From the NCBI RefSeq assembly GCF_023205015.1, contig NZ_CP096258.1, positions 3,162,001 through 3,226,000 on the forward strand: DNA of 64,000 nucleotides, in the 5' to 3' direction. Made by a program: the position numbers and the translations under genes. The notes below the pieces were generated by a model, which was given only the letters and a program-made list of their open reading frames with translations, searched no databases and was not told the origin of the DNA. Of the stretch, positions 1 through 8,561 are shown in pieces; position 1 is the stretch's first letter, and every line of letters begins with the position of its first letter. This DNA comes from Providencia rettgeri (GTDB lineage Bacteria; Pseudomonadota; Gammaproteobacteria; Enterobacterales; Enterobacteriaceae).

Positions 1-437
1 ACATGCAAGAGCAAGCCCTTAACAGCCCTGAAGCGCTGTCAGATTGGCTATTAAAAAATGTCACCGGCGAGTGGCTGTTGGCATTTATTCTTAATTGCAG
101 CGCAGAAATCGACCAACAACTCTACAATGAAGAACATTTCCTTGAAGCATATAGCCATTGCATGCGACGTGCTTTCGCCCAAGGCAACCAAGGTTATGTT
201 CAAGACTTATTGATTGCATTACAGAACTGGGAATTCACCCCTGAAACGACCCGCGTACCTGTCTCTTTATGGTATGGCGAACTCGATATGAGCACTGTTC
301 ATTCCCCTGATTTTGGCAAAATATTAGCCGGCCGTTTTCCCAATTGCCGACATCATTTGTTAAGTCATGAGGGAGGCTCCCTACTGTGGACACAAGCGGA
401 AGCTATTTTAACCGATATTCAGCAGCACGCCGCATAA
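1..437 (+). CDS. alpha/beta hydrolase, C-terminal part (5' end outside window)
   Basis: The readable 144 residues match the C-terminal half of an alpha/beta-fold hydrolase. A strand ending in WYGELD carries the likely acid residue, and HEGGSLLW near the end carries the likely catalytic His; this GGSLLW ending is common in small hydrolases annotated as putative esterases. The nucleophile elbow (GxSxG) is absent, so the gene should continue upstream of base 1 and the ATG at base 3 is probably internal. Substrate is unknown. A hairpin terminator follows immediately. Confidence 0.6.
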   Translation, partial: MQEQALNSPEALSDWLLKNVTGEWLLAFILNCSAEIDQQLYNEEHFLEAYSHCMRRAFAQGNQGYVQDLLIALQNWEFTPETTRVPVSLWYGELDMSTVHSPDFGKILAGRFPNCRHHLLSHEGGSLLWTQAEAILTDIQQHAA

Positions 438-440
438 ACA

Positions 441-475
441 AAAACCGCGATGAGTTATTCATCGCGGCTATTTAT
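441..475. terminator. bidirectional Rho-independent terminator
   Basis: A 9-bp perfect stem (CCGCGATGA at 445-453, TCATCGCGG at 459-467) with a 5-base loop has an A-run on the left and a T-rich tract on the right. It sits between the convergent hydrolase and budC genes and can serve both. Confidence 0.8.
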
Positions 476-501
476 TTACACCCTAAATTCACATAAGTGA
501 A

Positions 502-1281
502 TTAACGATAGACAATTCCACCGTCAGTCAAAATAGATTGACCAGTAATATAGTCAGAATCATCGCTTGCTAAGAATGCCACTAGACCCGCGACATCATC
601 AGGGGTTTGAGCACGACCAAGCGCGATCCCTTCAACATATTTTTTGTAAGTCTCGCCTTTTGGTGCACCTGTAATTTCAGCAAAGCGCTCATCAATCTCC
701 ACCCACATATCTGTACCAACAATACCAGGGCAATACGCATTTACGGTGATCCCTGAGCTTGCGTATTCTTTGGCTGCGGCTTGGGTTAACGCGCGAACGG
801 CAAATTTCGTGGCAGAATACACACCTAACATCGCAAAACCATCATGCCCTGCAATTGAGGACGCATTGATGATTTTCCCTTTATGTTTACGCTCTTGGAA
901 TTTCTCGCTCGCTGCTTGAATACCCCACATGGTGCCATCCACGTTAATTTTGAAGATTAAATCCATATCTTCTTGGCGAACATCAGCGATTGGCTTAACT
1001 TGTGCAATCCCTGCGTTGTTAATCATTACATCAAAACCACCTAACTCAGCTTCTGCATGAGCCACCGCAGCAAAAACTTGGTCACGTTGACTGATATCTG
1101 CGGCAAATGTTGTTACTTTACGGCCTAACGCTTCAATTTCTTTGGCAACATCTTGTAGCTTGTCTTTTTTCAAATCCACCAGTGCGATATCAGCCCCTTC
1201 TTTCGCTAAACGCAATGCAATACCACGACCAATACCCTGCGCTGCACCAGTAACTAAAATAACTTTATTATTTAACGCCAT
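502..1281 (-). CDS. budC: diacetyl reductase [(S)-acetoin forming] / butanediol dehydrogenase
   Basis: A classical short-chain dehydrogenase of 259 aa, the usual BudC length. Visible motifs are TGAAQGIG (residues 11-18) for NAD binding, Asp36 at the end of the second strand (NAD rather than NADP preference), NNAG (88-91), Ser in INASS (about 142) and YxxxK (Tyr155, Lys159). The family interconverts diacetyl, acetoin and 2,3-butanediol in the cytoplasm with NADH. The start is supported by AGGAGA 7 bases upstream. budA and budB are not adjacent, so it is a solitary copy here. Another SDR with a related alcohol substrate cannot be excluded, but similarity to BudC is high along its length. Confidence 0.85.
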   Translation of the reverse strand: MALNNKVILVTGAAQGIGRGIALRLAKEGADIALVDLKKDKLQDVAKEIEALGRKVTTFAADISQRDQVFAAVAHAEAELGGFDVMINNAGIAQVKPIADVRQEDMDLIFKINVDGTMWGIQAASEKFQERKHKGKIINASSIAGHDGFAMLGVYSATKFAVRALTQAAAKEYASSGITVNAYCPGIVGTDMWVEIDERFAEITGAPKGETYKKYVEGIALGRAQTPDDVAGLVAFLASDDSDYITGQSILTDGGIVYR

Positions 1282-1566
1282 ACTTATCTCCTACTGAATA
1301 ATAGCCAAATTGACTAGTCCACCCACTCCAATAAGTTAACAACAATAACAATAAGTTACAAAACAATGATTTTCACCTACCATTCCTAACTAATAAAAAA
1401 CATTTCACTATTAAGACTATGAATATTTTTTGTTTACCAAAGAAAAAGGCATAAATAATGAAATTCGAAGATATTTTTTAATAAAAATCATTCTCAATAA
1501 GATAAACAAAAAATGCTATATCTTTAACTTTGTATGATTAGCAAACGATTTGCTGAGATTTGTGTA
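1282..1566. other. intergenic region upstream of budC
   Basis: About 285 AT-rich bases between the budC start and the speB terminator. It must contain the budC promoter. I could not pick a convincing -35/-10 pair or operator, and no ORF with a ribosome binding site is visible. Confidence 0.5.
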
Positions 1567-1593
1567 TAAAAAAGCCACCGAGTAGGTGGCTTA
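1567..1593 (-). terminator. speB terminator
   Basis: An 8-bp stem (AAGCCACC 1572-1579, GGTGGCTT 1585-1592) with loop GAGTA, followed in the minus direction by a run of T. It lies 25 bases past the speB stop codon. Confidence 0.85.
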
Positions 1594-1616
1594 TGAACAC
1601 ATAAAACTTAGATTGT

Positions 1617-2537
1617 TTATTTTTTAGCAGCTTGAATATACAACATTTCTAATGCGATAGACGCAGCGGCTAATGCTGTGATCTCAGATTGGTCATAAGC
1701 TGGAGCTACTTCCACTAAATCCATACCGACGATATTTAATGACTGTATTCCACGCAATAATTTCAACGCGCGATCTGACGTTAATCCCCCAATAACAGGG
1801 GTTCCTGTTCCCGGTGCAAAGGCTGGATCGAGGCAGTCAATATCGAAAGTCAGATAAACAGGCATATCGCCAACAATCTCTTTGATCTGTGCAACCATGT
1901 CATCCACACTGCGATCATTCACCTGAGCTGCATCCAGTACAGTAAAACCATTGTCACTGTCATGTTCAGTACGAATACCAATTTGCACCGAATGATTTGG
2001 GTCGATTAGGCCTTCTTTTGGCGCATGATAGAACATGGTTCCGTGGTCAAATTTACTACCATTGCCATAAGTGTCAGTGTGTGCATCGAAATGAACTAAG
2101 GCCATTTTACCAAAGTGTTTCGCATGAGCGCGCAGCAATGGCAGTGTGACAAAGTGGTCCCCCCCAAAGGTCAAGCAACGTTTACCTGATCCAAGCAGTT
2201 TTTCAGTATGGGCTTGCAGCTTCTCACTCATATCTTGTGCATCACCGAAAGCAAACACCACATCACCACAATCAACGACATTCAAACGGTCTGTTAGCTT
2301 GAAATTCCAAGGCCAACGGTGGCTTTCCCATGCAAGATTCGTGGAAACTTGGCGAATTGCAGCTGGCCCATGGCGGCTACCCGCACGACCAGAGGTTGCC
2401 ATATCAAACGGTACACCGGTGATCACCCACTCTGCATCTGAGCTATAAGGCTGAAAGTTCAGGGGAAAACGTAAAAAACCAAATGCATTAGAAACCAGTG
2501 AGTTATCAACTTGATTGCCTAAAGTACTATTAATCAT
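1617..2537 (-). CDS. speB: agmatinase (agmatine ureohydrolase)
   Basis: A 306-aa ureohydrolase that splits agmatine into putrescine and urea. All manganese ligands of the family are visible: His128 in GGDH, Asp151/His153/Asp155 in DAHTD, and Asp232/Asp234 in FDIDCLDP. Length and spacing match enterobacterial SpeB. It lies downstream of speA in the same direction, so the two enzymes form the arginine decarboxylase route to putrescine. A 327-base gap with an ERIC element separates them, so speB may use its own promoter or depend on processing of a speA-speB transcript. Confidence 0.97.
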   Translation of the reverse strand: MINSTLGNQVDNSLVSNAFGFLRFPLNFQPYSSDAEWVITGVPFDMATSGRAGSRHGPAAIRQVSTNLAWESHRWPWNFKLTDRLNVVDCGDVVFAFGDAQDMSEKLQAHTEKLLGSGKRCLTFGGDHFVTLPLLRAHAKHFGKMALVHFDAHTDTYGNGSKFDHGTMFYHAPKEGLIDPNHSVQIGIRTEHDSDNGFTVLDAAQVNDRSVDDMVAQIKEIVGDMPVYLTFDIDCLDPAFAPGTGTPVIGGLTSDRALKLLRGIQSLNIVGMDLVEVAPAYDQSEITALAAASIALEMLYIQAAKK

Positions 2538-2750
2538 TTTAGTTCCTCAAAATAGGCCTGCTCGTTAGCAAGCCCTTTTAATATTCACTTCGAAGGGTTT
2601 TTACCTAATTAACTTCGCACAGTATAAATAATAAACAAATCATGTTATTTGCACAAAGTTATTATCTGTTCAGTATCTTAATACGTTATGACTCATATAG
2701 TGCGCTATGACATATATAGAACCCTATGACACAATTAATGCGCTAAATAG

Positions 2751-2863
2751 TTCGTGCTGTCGCTAGGCGGCAAAATGCGCTAAGCCCTAAGAGCATACAT
2801 AAGTATGTGACTAGGGTTGCCGAGCGTAGCCAACACCCCCACAGCACGAAATATGTCGCGAAT
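2751..2863. repeat. ERIC element (full length) between speA and speB
   Basis: The sequence follows the enterobacterial repetitive intergenic consensus throughout: a GCTAGGCGGC-type left arm, the central inverted repeat around CATAAGTATG flanked by CCCTAAGAG and GTGACTAGGG, and the GCGTAGCCAAC right arm. The outer ends pair (TCGTGCTGT at 2752-2760 with ACAGCACGA at 2841-2849). The element ends directly against the TAA stop codon of speA, so it lies in the speA 3' untranslated region. A small open frame inside it on the minus strand is a by-product of the repeat. Confidence 0.9.
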
Positions 2864-4768
2864 TTATTCGTCTTCGAGATAAGTATACCCATATAGGCCA
2901 TTCTCGAACTCTTCGACAAAGTCTTTTTGCAGTTGCTCACTCAAACCCGTGCCTTTTACTTGCTCTGTAAAGCTTTCTAATAGTACTTCAGGCACTAGTT
3001 TGACGTATTGCAGCATGTCAGCAACTGAGTCGCCCTCTTCACTTTGCAAATAACGCAGGTTACCTTGGCTATCGACCCAGACATCTATCGCGGCAGTATC
3101 ACCAAATAAGTTATGCATATTACCTAAAATTTCCTGATACGCCCCAATCATAAAGAAACCTATCATAGGCGGGTTTTCAGGGTCGTAGGCAGGCATTGGC
3201 ATAGTAGTTTCAACACCATCACCATCAACGTAATGGTCAATAATACCATCAGAATCACAGGTGATATCTAACAATACCGCACGACGGTCTAATGGTTTAT
3301 CTAAACCTTCAATCGGTAATACTGGGAAAACTTGGTCGATTCCCCAAGAGTCTGGCAGCGATTGGAATAAAGAAAAGTTCACATAAAACTTATCAGCCAT
3401 GCGCTCTTGAAGTTCGTCGATAATTGGACGATGAGCACGGTTACTTGGGTCGAGATCTTGCTGGATACGACGGCAAATATTCAGGTATAGCTCTTCTGCC
3501 CATGCACGTTGAGTCAAATCTAACACGCCGTGTGCATACTGAGTATGCGCTTCTTGTAAGTCGAATTGGCTATCATGCAACCATTCGCGTAATGAACGGC
3601 TATTGCCCTGATGCTGCATTGACTCCCAGGTTTCCCATAAGGAAATTAATGAACGCGGTGCATCCTCATGAGGTGGTGTGGTTTTGGTAAATTCATTGCG
3701 TTCAACCCCAATCACATTGGAGACTAAAACCGTATGATGAGCGGTCAATGCTCGGCCTGACTCCGTGATCACCGTTGGGTGCGGTAAATTAAACTCCTCA
3801 CACGCATCCCCAATCGCCCAAATGACGTTATTGGCGTATTCATTTAAGCCATAGTTAACGGAGCAATCGGATTGAGAACGTGTACCTTCATAGTCAACAC
3901 CAAGGCCACCGCCCACATCAAAGCACTGGATATTGACACCTAAGCGATGCAATTCCACATAAAAGCGGGCTGATTCACGAACCCCAGTGGCGATATCGCG
4001 AATATTGGCCATCTGAGAGCCTAAATGGAAATGAAGCAACTGCAAACTATCTAGGCGATTTGCATTGCGTAAAATTTCCACTAATTGTAATACTTGGGTT
4101 GCAGCCAAACCAAATTTAGATTTTTCACCACCACTAGCTTGCCACTTACCTGAACCTTGAGAAGCCAAACGGGCGCGAACCCCTAAGCGAGGTGTGACAT
4201 TCAAGCTTTCCGCTTCTTTTAACACCATCTCAATTTCAGACATTTTTTCGATAACAAGGTAGACCTTGTGGCCTAATTTTTCCCCAATTAGCGCTAATCG
4301 GATATATTCACGGTCTTTATATCCATTACAGACAATAACGGTTTGTGTTTTGCCTGCATTCGCTAAAACTGCCATTAACTCCGCTTTTGAGCCAGCTTCA
4401 AGCCCTAACGGCTCCCCTGAATTCACTAGCGATTCAATCACTCGACGTTGCTGGTTAACTTTTATTGGATAAACCAGAAAGTAATCGCCTTTATAGCCAT
4501 AAGACTCACGTGCGCGTCTAAATGCTGCGTTTATTGAACGTAAACGATGCTGTAAGATTTGCGGGAAACAAAACAGTGCAGGTAAGCGTAAATGCTCCTG
4601 CTCTTCTTTCACTTGATAAACAAGGTCAGCTAAATCAACAAAGGTATCAGGGTTCTCAGGATTCGGGCAAACACAGACATTTCCGCGCTCATTCACCTGA
4701 TAGTAACCACCACCCCAATACGCGATGTTGTACGTCTGACGCATTTTGCGAGCGATATTATCATTCAT
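2864..4768 (-). CDS. speA: biosynthetic arginine decarboxylase
   Basis: A PLP-dependent fold III decarboxylase of 634 aa that turns arginine into agmatine. The PLP lysine is Lys103 in VYPIKVNQ. The glycine loop FDVGGGLGVDYEG and the C-terminal ITCDSDGIIDHY motif are present, and the protein ends GLYGYTYLEDE like E. coli SpeA. An in-frame extension could begin at 4915, but the ATG at 4768 has AAGGAG 7 bases upstream and gives the family-like N-terminus (NIARKMRQTYNIAYWGGGYY), so I chose it. The product feeds the speB agmatinase downstream. An ERIC repeat abuts its stop codon. Confidence 0.96.
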   Translation of the reverse strand: MNDNIARKMRQTYNIAYWGGGYYQVNERGNVCVCPNPENPDTFVDLADLVYQVKEEQEHLRLPALFCFPQILQHRLRSINAAFRRARESYGYKGDYFLVYPIKVNQQRRVIESLVNSGEPLGLEAGSKAELMAVLANAGKTQTVIVCNGYKDREYIRLALIGEKLGHKVYLVIEKMSEIEMVLKEAESLNVTPRLGVRARLASQGSGKWQASGGEKSKFGLAATQVLQLVEILRNANRLDSLQLLHFHLGSQMANIRDIATGVRESARFYVELHRLGVNIQCFDVGGGLGVDYEGTRSQSDCSVNYGLNEYANNVIWAIGDACEEFNLPHPTVITESGRALTAHHTVLVSNVIGVERNEFTKTTPPHEDAPRSLISLWETWESMQHQGNSRSLREWLHDSQFDLQEAHTQYAHGVLDLTQRAWAEELYLNICRRIQQDLDPSNRAHRPIIDELQERMADKFYVNFSLFQSLPDSWGIDQVFPVLPIEGLDKPLDRRAVLLDITCDSDGIIDHYVDGDGVETTMPMPAYDPENPPMIGFFMIGAYQEILGNMHNLFGDTAAIDVWVDSQGNLRYLQSEEGDSVADMLQYVKLVPEVLLESFTEQVKGTGLSEQLQKDFVEEFENGLYGYTYLEDE

Positions 4769-5426
4769 AATAAACTCCTTTATGGAGGGGTGAGTGACGC
4801 GTTCTCCTTCCTGATGTATGTCAGTGAAGACATAACACTGCAAGGCAGTTATGTTGGGGAAACGGCAATACTCAGATTTTAATAAAAAGTGCTTAGAACT
4901 TCTAAACAGTGACAATATACGACCTTAAGCTGACAGATTAATGACTCAGCCTCGAAGGTGTATTAAAGATGTGACGGTAACTTCGTGATGAAGTAAAGAA
5001 TGACAGGAAAGTAAATGCCAAAGTCACGCGGCGGTCCGCATATGACGGTTGGATACTGTTATTCAGTAGATTATGGATCATTACCCATTAACCCCCAATA
5101 TAACTGTTTACCCTTTTTAAATTTCAATGTGGTAGCACTATTTTGGCAGGTTGACCTGTTGATTTAAGCTATATCACTTTGTTTTTTATTGAAATTCAAA
5201 AGCTTATAAACATTCCTGATAGATAGCAGTCATTTTATATTATCCTGCTGGTATATAACGGGAAATAACAACCATCCGTTACGGTCGCAGTTTATACATC
5301 TATTACGCTCAAAAAGCAAAACCAAAATGACTAAATTGCGATAAAACTTTACCTATTGCTGTTTTATGTCTCTATTCGTTTTTTGTATAAATACAGGTAG
5401 AAATTTTTACTGTATGGGACTAAAAT
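4769..5426. other. divergent speA / metK regulatory region
   Basis: Roughly 660 bases between two divergent housekeeping genes, holding both promoters. A long untranslated leader for speA is possible, since an in-frame open stretch reaches back to 4915. Apart from the Met boxes next to metK I could not assign a convincing operator or RNA element. Confidence 0.5.
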
Positions 5427-5450
5427 AGCCGTCTAGATGTTAAAACATCC
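5427..5450 (+). promoter_or_regulatory. three tandem Met boxes (MetJ operator) upstream of metK
   Basis: Three contiguous 8-mers, AGCCGTCT (5427-5434), AGATGTTA (5435-5442) and AAACATCC (5443-5450), match the MetJ box AGACGTCT at 7, 5 and 5 of 8 positions in exact tandem register. Tandem boxes are how MetJ-SAM is known to bind, and metK is a MetJ target in E. coli. They end 36 bases before the metK ATG. Confidence 0.75.
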
Positions 5451-5486
5451 AATTATAAATTTGCGAATTCTTAAGGTATTAATCTC

Positions 5487-6638
5487 ATGGCTACACATCT
5501 CTTTACTTCTGAGTCTGTATCAGAAGGGCATCCAGATAAAATTGCTGATCAAATCTCTGACGCAGTACTTGATGCTATTCTGGAACAAGACCCGAAAGCT
5601 CGCGTTGCCTGCGAAACCTACGTCAAAACAGGTATGGTAATGGTCGGGGGAGAAATCACCACCAGCGCTTGGGTTGATATTGAAGAAATCACGCGCAAAA
5701 CTGTTCGCGAAATTGGCTATACCAGTTCCGAAATGGGCTTCGATGCCAATTCATGTGCCGTTTTAAGTGCGATCGGTAAACAGTCGCCCGATATCAACCA
5801 AGGTGTTGACCGTGTAGACCCATCAGAACAAGGCGCGGGTGACCAAGGCCTAATGTTTGGTTATGCAACCAACGAAACTGATGTATTAATGCCTGCTCCT
5901 ATTACTTATGCACACCGCTTAGTGCAGCGCCAAGCAGATGTTCGTAAAAATGGCATATTGCCATGGTTACGCCCAGACGCGAAAAGTCAGGTTACTTTCC
6001 AATACGATAACAATAAAATTGTGGGTATTGATGCCGTTGTTTTATCTACTCAACATTCTGAAGATATTCAACAAAAAGACCTGCATGAAGCCGTGATGGA
6101 AGAAATCATCAAGCCAGTTCTACCTGCAGAATGGTTATCAAAAGAGACAAAATATTTTATTAACCCAACGGGCCGTTTTGTTATCGGTGGGCCGATGGGT
6201 GACTGTGGATTAACTGGCCGTAAAATCATTGTAGATACCTACGGTGGTATGGCTCGCCATGGTGGTGGGGCATTCTCTGGTAAAGACCCATCAAAAGTTG
6301 ACCGTTCAGCTGCCTATGCAGCACGTTACGTGGCAAAAAATATTGTCGCAGCAGGCCTTGCGGACCGTTGTGAAATCCAAGTTTCTTATGCTATCGGCGT
6401 CGCGGAACCTACCTCGATTATGGTAGAAACGTTCGGTACCGGTAAAGTTGATGAGTCGCTGTTAATCCAATTAGTTCGTGAATTCTTTGACTTACGTCCT
6501 TACGGCTTAATCAAGATGCTTGATTTATTACACCCTATTTACCAACAAACTGCTTCATATGGCCATTTTGGTCGTTCTCAGTTCCCTTGGGAAAAAACGG
6601 ATAAAGCTGAAGCATTACGTGCCGCTGCGGGCTTGTAA
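5487..6638 (+). CDS. metK: S-adenosylmethionine synthase
   Basis: A 383-aa methionine adenosyltransferase that makes SAM from ATP and methionine. The ATP-binding GHPDK (residues 14-18), the loop GAGDQGLMFGYATNE and the phosphate-binding GGGAFSGKDPSKVDRSAAY are intact, and length matches E. coli MetK (384). The ATG lies after TTAAGG. Met boxes just upstream suggest repression by MetJ when SAM is plentiful. It is monocistronic, ending at a strong terminator. Confidence 0.98.
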   Translation: MATHLFTSESVSEGHPDKIADQISDAVLDAILEQDPKARVACETYVKTGMVMVGGEITTSAWVDIEEITRKTVREIGYTSSEMGFDANSCAVLSAIGKQSPDINQGVDRVDPSEQGAGDQGLMFGYATNETDVLMPAPITYAHRLVQRQADVRKNGILPWLRPDAKSQVTFQYDNNKIVGIDAVVLSTQHSEDIQQKDLHEAVMEEIIKPVLPAEWLSKETKYFINPTGRFVIGGPMGDCGLTGRKIIVDTYGGMARHGGGAFSGKDPSKVDRSAAYAARYVAKNIVAAGLADRCEIQVSYAIGVAEPTSIMVETFGTGKVDESLLIQLVREFFDLRPYGLIKMLDLLHPIYQQTASYGHFGRSQFPWEKTDKAEALRAAAGL

Positions 6639-6663
6639 TTACTTTAGTCTATAAATTACATAC

Positions 6664-6692
6664 AAAAACCCATCATTTGATGGGTTTTTTAT
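6664..6692. terminator. bidirectional terminator between metK and the YeeE gene
   Basis: Stem AACCCATC / GATGGGTT (6667-6674, 6679-6686) with a short loop, A-run before and T-run after. It is placed between convergent genes. Confidence 0.85.
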
Positions 6693-6708
6693 TGTTCATA
6701 ATTCGTGA

Positions 6709-7119
6709 TTAATTTTTTTGCGTAAACTGGAAAATAGCCATTCCAGCAACCATCGCTAATGTAAATATTATTCCTTGTATTATTCCCATTCCTGTTAATA
6801 ATAATGCAGGTCCGGGGCAGATCCCGGCGAGCCCCCACCCAACACCAAATAACACGCTTCCAGTGACTAGTTTTTTATCAATCGTTTGATTGGTTGGGAT
6901 TTGTAGTGGGCAATTCAGCACACTAACAGAGCGTTTTTTGACCCATAAAAAAGTTATTCCACTAATTACCATTCCAACAGCCATCGTAATTAATAAAGAA
7001 GGATCCCACGTCCCAGTAATATCTAAAAACGCTAAAATCTTTGCTGGATTTCCCATTCCAGCAATGACTAATCCTAGGCCAAATAATAGCCCTGAAATTA
7101 ATGCGATAAGAATAGGCAT
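6709..7119 (-). CDS. YeeE/YedE-family membrane protein, C-terminal half type (sulfur-compound transport)
   Basis: A 136-aa integral membrane protein with about four hydrophobic helices. The conserved GWGLAGICPGPALLL segment carries the family Cys. It corresponds to the second half of YeeE/TsuA-type thiosulfate transporters, here on a separate gene as in PmpA/PmpB pairs. Start ATG has GGGAGA upstream. It is the last gene of a three-gene unit (regulator, YeeE half 1, YeeE half 2) with 4 bases between the two halves. Substrate is inferred to be thiosulfate or another reduced sulfur species. It ends at the terminator shared with metK. Confidence 0.8.
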   Translation of the reverse strand: MPILIALISGLLFGLGLVIAGMGNPAKILAFLDITGTWDPSLLITMAVGMVISGITFLWVKKRSVSVLNCPLQIPTNQTIDKKLVTGSVLFGVGWGLAGICPGPALLLTGMGIIQGIIFTLAMVAGMAIFQFTQKN

Positions 7120-7123
7120 TGCG

Positions 7124-7561
7124 TTATCTCCCTATCCCATAATGGTTGGCTAGTGCGACCGTCACAAAAGCAACGATCATAAAAAGCAATACTGCAACAA
7201 TGGAACGACGGGACAACCTTGCCATACCACAGATCCCATGACCGCTAGTACAGCCACTTCCCAGCCGTGAGCCAAAGCCGACAAACAACCCAGCTAAAAC
7301 TAAAATAGGTGTGCTGGTCGCAATGTTAACTTCGGGTGTATACGCCAACCAAGTAAATAACATTGGAGCGCTCATCAGGCCAATAATAAAAGCCACTTTC
7401 CATGCAGTATCCCCCTTAGTCGGTTTCAATAACCCGCCTAAGATACCGCTAATACCGGCTATTCGGCCGTTAAACACTAACAAAATAGCAGCGGCTAATC
7501 CAATCAACACGCCCCCCACTGCAGCAGATAATGGCGTAAAATTAGCCCAATCTATGGTCAT
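7124..7561 (-). CDS. YeeE/YedE-family membrane protein, N-terminal half type (sulfur-compound transport)
   Basis: A 145-aa membrane protein with about four helices. The hallmark segment FGSRLGSGCTSGHGICG holds the Cys residues that in this family relay sulfur through the membrane. It lies one base after the regulator stop codon and four bases before the second half, so the two proteins very likely form one transporter. A strong GAAGGAGA precedes the ATG. Confidence 0.8.
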   Translation of the reverse strand: MTIDWANFTPLSAAVGGVLIGLAAAILLVFNGRIAGISGILGGLLKPTKGDTAWKVAFIIGLMSAPMLFTWLAYTPEVNIATSTPILVLAGLFVGFGSRLGSGCTSGHGICGMARLSRRSIVAVLLFMIVAFVTVALANHYGIGR

Positions 7562-7562
7562 T

Positions 7563-7889
7563 TCATTTCTCCTTCACGGGGCAATAAAGCTGATATAACA
7601 TATTGAGCAGCGTAAATAATTTCTCATCTGCAATCGCATAGTAAATACGCTTCCCTTCTCGGCGCGTCATCACTAAACCTTCATTACGCAATACCGTTAA
7701 TTGTTGGGAGAGTGTCGGTTGTAATATTCCTAGCTGCTCTTCTAACTCACTAACGCAAGTTTCACCCTGTGTTAATTGGCATAGTAAAATTAAACGATCT
7801 GGATTCCCTAGTGTTTTCAATAATGAAGCCGTTTCTGACGCGGCCTGCTTCATCGCTAACAGTTGCTGTTCAGAGTTATTATTGTCCAT
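7563..7889 (-). CDS. ArsR-family regulator with persulfide-sensor cysteine pair (BigR/SqrR/YgaV type)
   Basis: A 108-aa winged-helix repressor. The recognition helix region LQPTLSQQLTVLRNEG and the wing RREGKRIYYAI are typical. Cys45 (in GETCVSEL) and Cys103 (in LYCPVKEK) occupy the two positions whose tetrasulfide crosslink releases DNA in BigR, SqrR and YgaV; no arsenic-site CxC motif is present. It starts the operon with the two YeeE halves, so it most likely derepresses them when reactive sulfur accumulates. That link is inferred from context. Confidence 0.82.
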   Translation of the reverse strand: MDNNNSEQQLLAMKQAASETASLLKTLGNPDRLILLCQLTQGETCVSELEEQLGILQPTLSQQLTVLRNEGLVMTRREGKRIYYAIADEKLFTLLNMLYQLYCPVKEK

Positions 7890-7905
7890 ATGTTATTTCT
7901 AATTT

Positions 7906-7948
7906 ACATTATATAAAAATACAATATATCTTTTGATATAATATATGT
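7906..7948. promoter_or_regulatory. AT-rich repeated operator candidate between the ArsR regulator and sprT
   Basis: Two direct copies of a short motif (ACATTATAT 7906-7914, ACAATATAT 7921-7929) face an inverted copy (ATATAATATATGT 7936-7948). They sit 17-60 bases upstream of the regulator gene. AT-rich imperfect palindromes are typical BigR-type operators, but in AT-rich DNA such patterns also arise by chance. Confidence 0.4.
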
Positions 7949-7995
7949 CAATTATTGCTTGTTTATATCCATTATCTTCACGTATCCTTTACCCC

Positions 7996-8529
7996 ATGAA
8001 AACAATTCGTGTTCCACTCTTTTTACAGCAACAAGTCATGCGCACATTGCGCGAAAAACTCGTACTTGCAGAACATAAACTCGAACAGTCATTTTCAGAG
8101 CCAACGGTTAATTACAAACAACGGGGGACAACTGCAGGTAGTGCTTATTTAAAAGAATGGGAGATCCGCCTTAACCCCAGTTTACTCATCGAAAATACAG
8201 AGCAATTTATTGATGAGGTTGTGCCTCATGAATTAGCTCATTTGTTGGTTTTTCATATATTTGGGCGTAAGGGTATCGCACCACATGGCAAAGAATGGAA
8301 ATGGATGATGCAACATGTACTGGAAGTCACGGCGAAACGAACACATAACTTTGCGGTTACAACAGTAAAAAGTAAAACATTTCGCTACCGCTGTGCCTGT
8401 GAAATGACCCATGAATTAACCATACGCCGTCATAACAAAGTGTTACGTGGTGAGAACCAATATTTATGTCGAAAATGTGGGGAAGTGTTAAAACAAGAAG
8501 AGATTTCTATCGCTGCGGCAGAAAATTAG
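7996..8529 (+). CDS. sprT: SprT-family zinc metalloprotease
   Basis: A 177-aa protein with the zincin signature HELAH (residues 78-82) followed by a C-terminal zinc ribbon (CAC and CRKC pairs). That is the architecture of bacterial SprT and eukaryotic Spartan; E. coli SprT is of similar length. The bacterial role is not well defined. I chose the ATG at 7996 rather than an in-frame start at 7945 because homology begins at MKTIRVP, although the ribosome binding site is weak. It diverges from the ArsR-type regulator. Confidence 0.88.
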   Translation: MKTIRVPLFLQQQVMRTLREKLVLAEHKLEQSFSEPTVNYKQRGTTAGSAYLKEWEIRLNPSLLIENTEQFIDEVVPHELAHLLVFHIFGRKGIAPHGKEWKWMMQHVLEVTAKRTHNFAVTTVKSKTFRYRCACEMTHELTIRRHNKVLRGENQYLCRKCGEVLKQEEISIAAAEN

Positions 8530-8542
8530 TTTTTCTGCCGCA
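8514..8542 (+). terminator. hairpin overlapping the sprT stop codon
   Basis: A 12-bp stem, TGCGGCAGAAAA (8514-8525) and TTTTCTGCCGCA (8531-8542), encloses the stop codon in its loop. No T-run follows, so it may be a 3' end stabiliser rather than a true intrinsic terminator. Confidence 0.5.
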
Positions 8543-8561
8543 TCAAGTTTGAGGTGTGCGC

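Noticed and set aside
2743..2940. 65-codon minus-strand frame between speB and speA
   Set aside because: It lies across the ERIC repeat and the speA 3' end in another frame, so it reflects the repeat.
4769..4915. In-frame N-terminal extension of speA by 49 residues
   Set aside because: The internal ATG has a strong ribosome binding site and family homology starts there; the extension has no homologous look.
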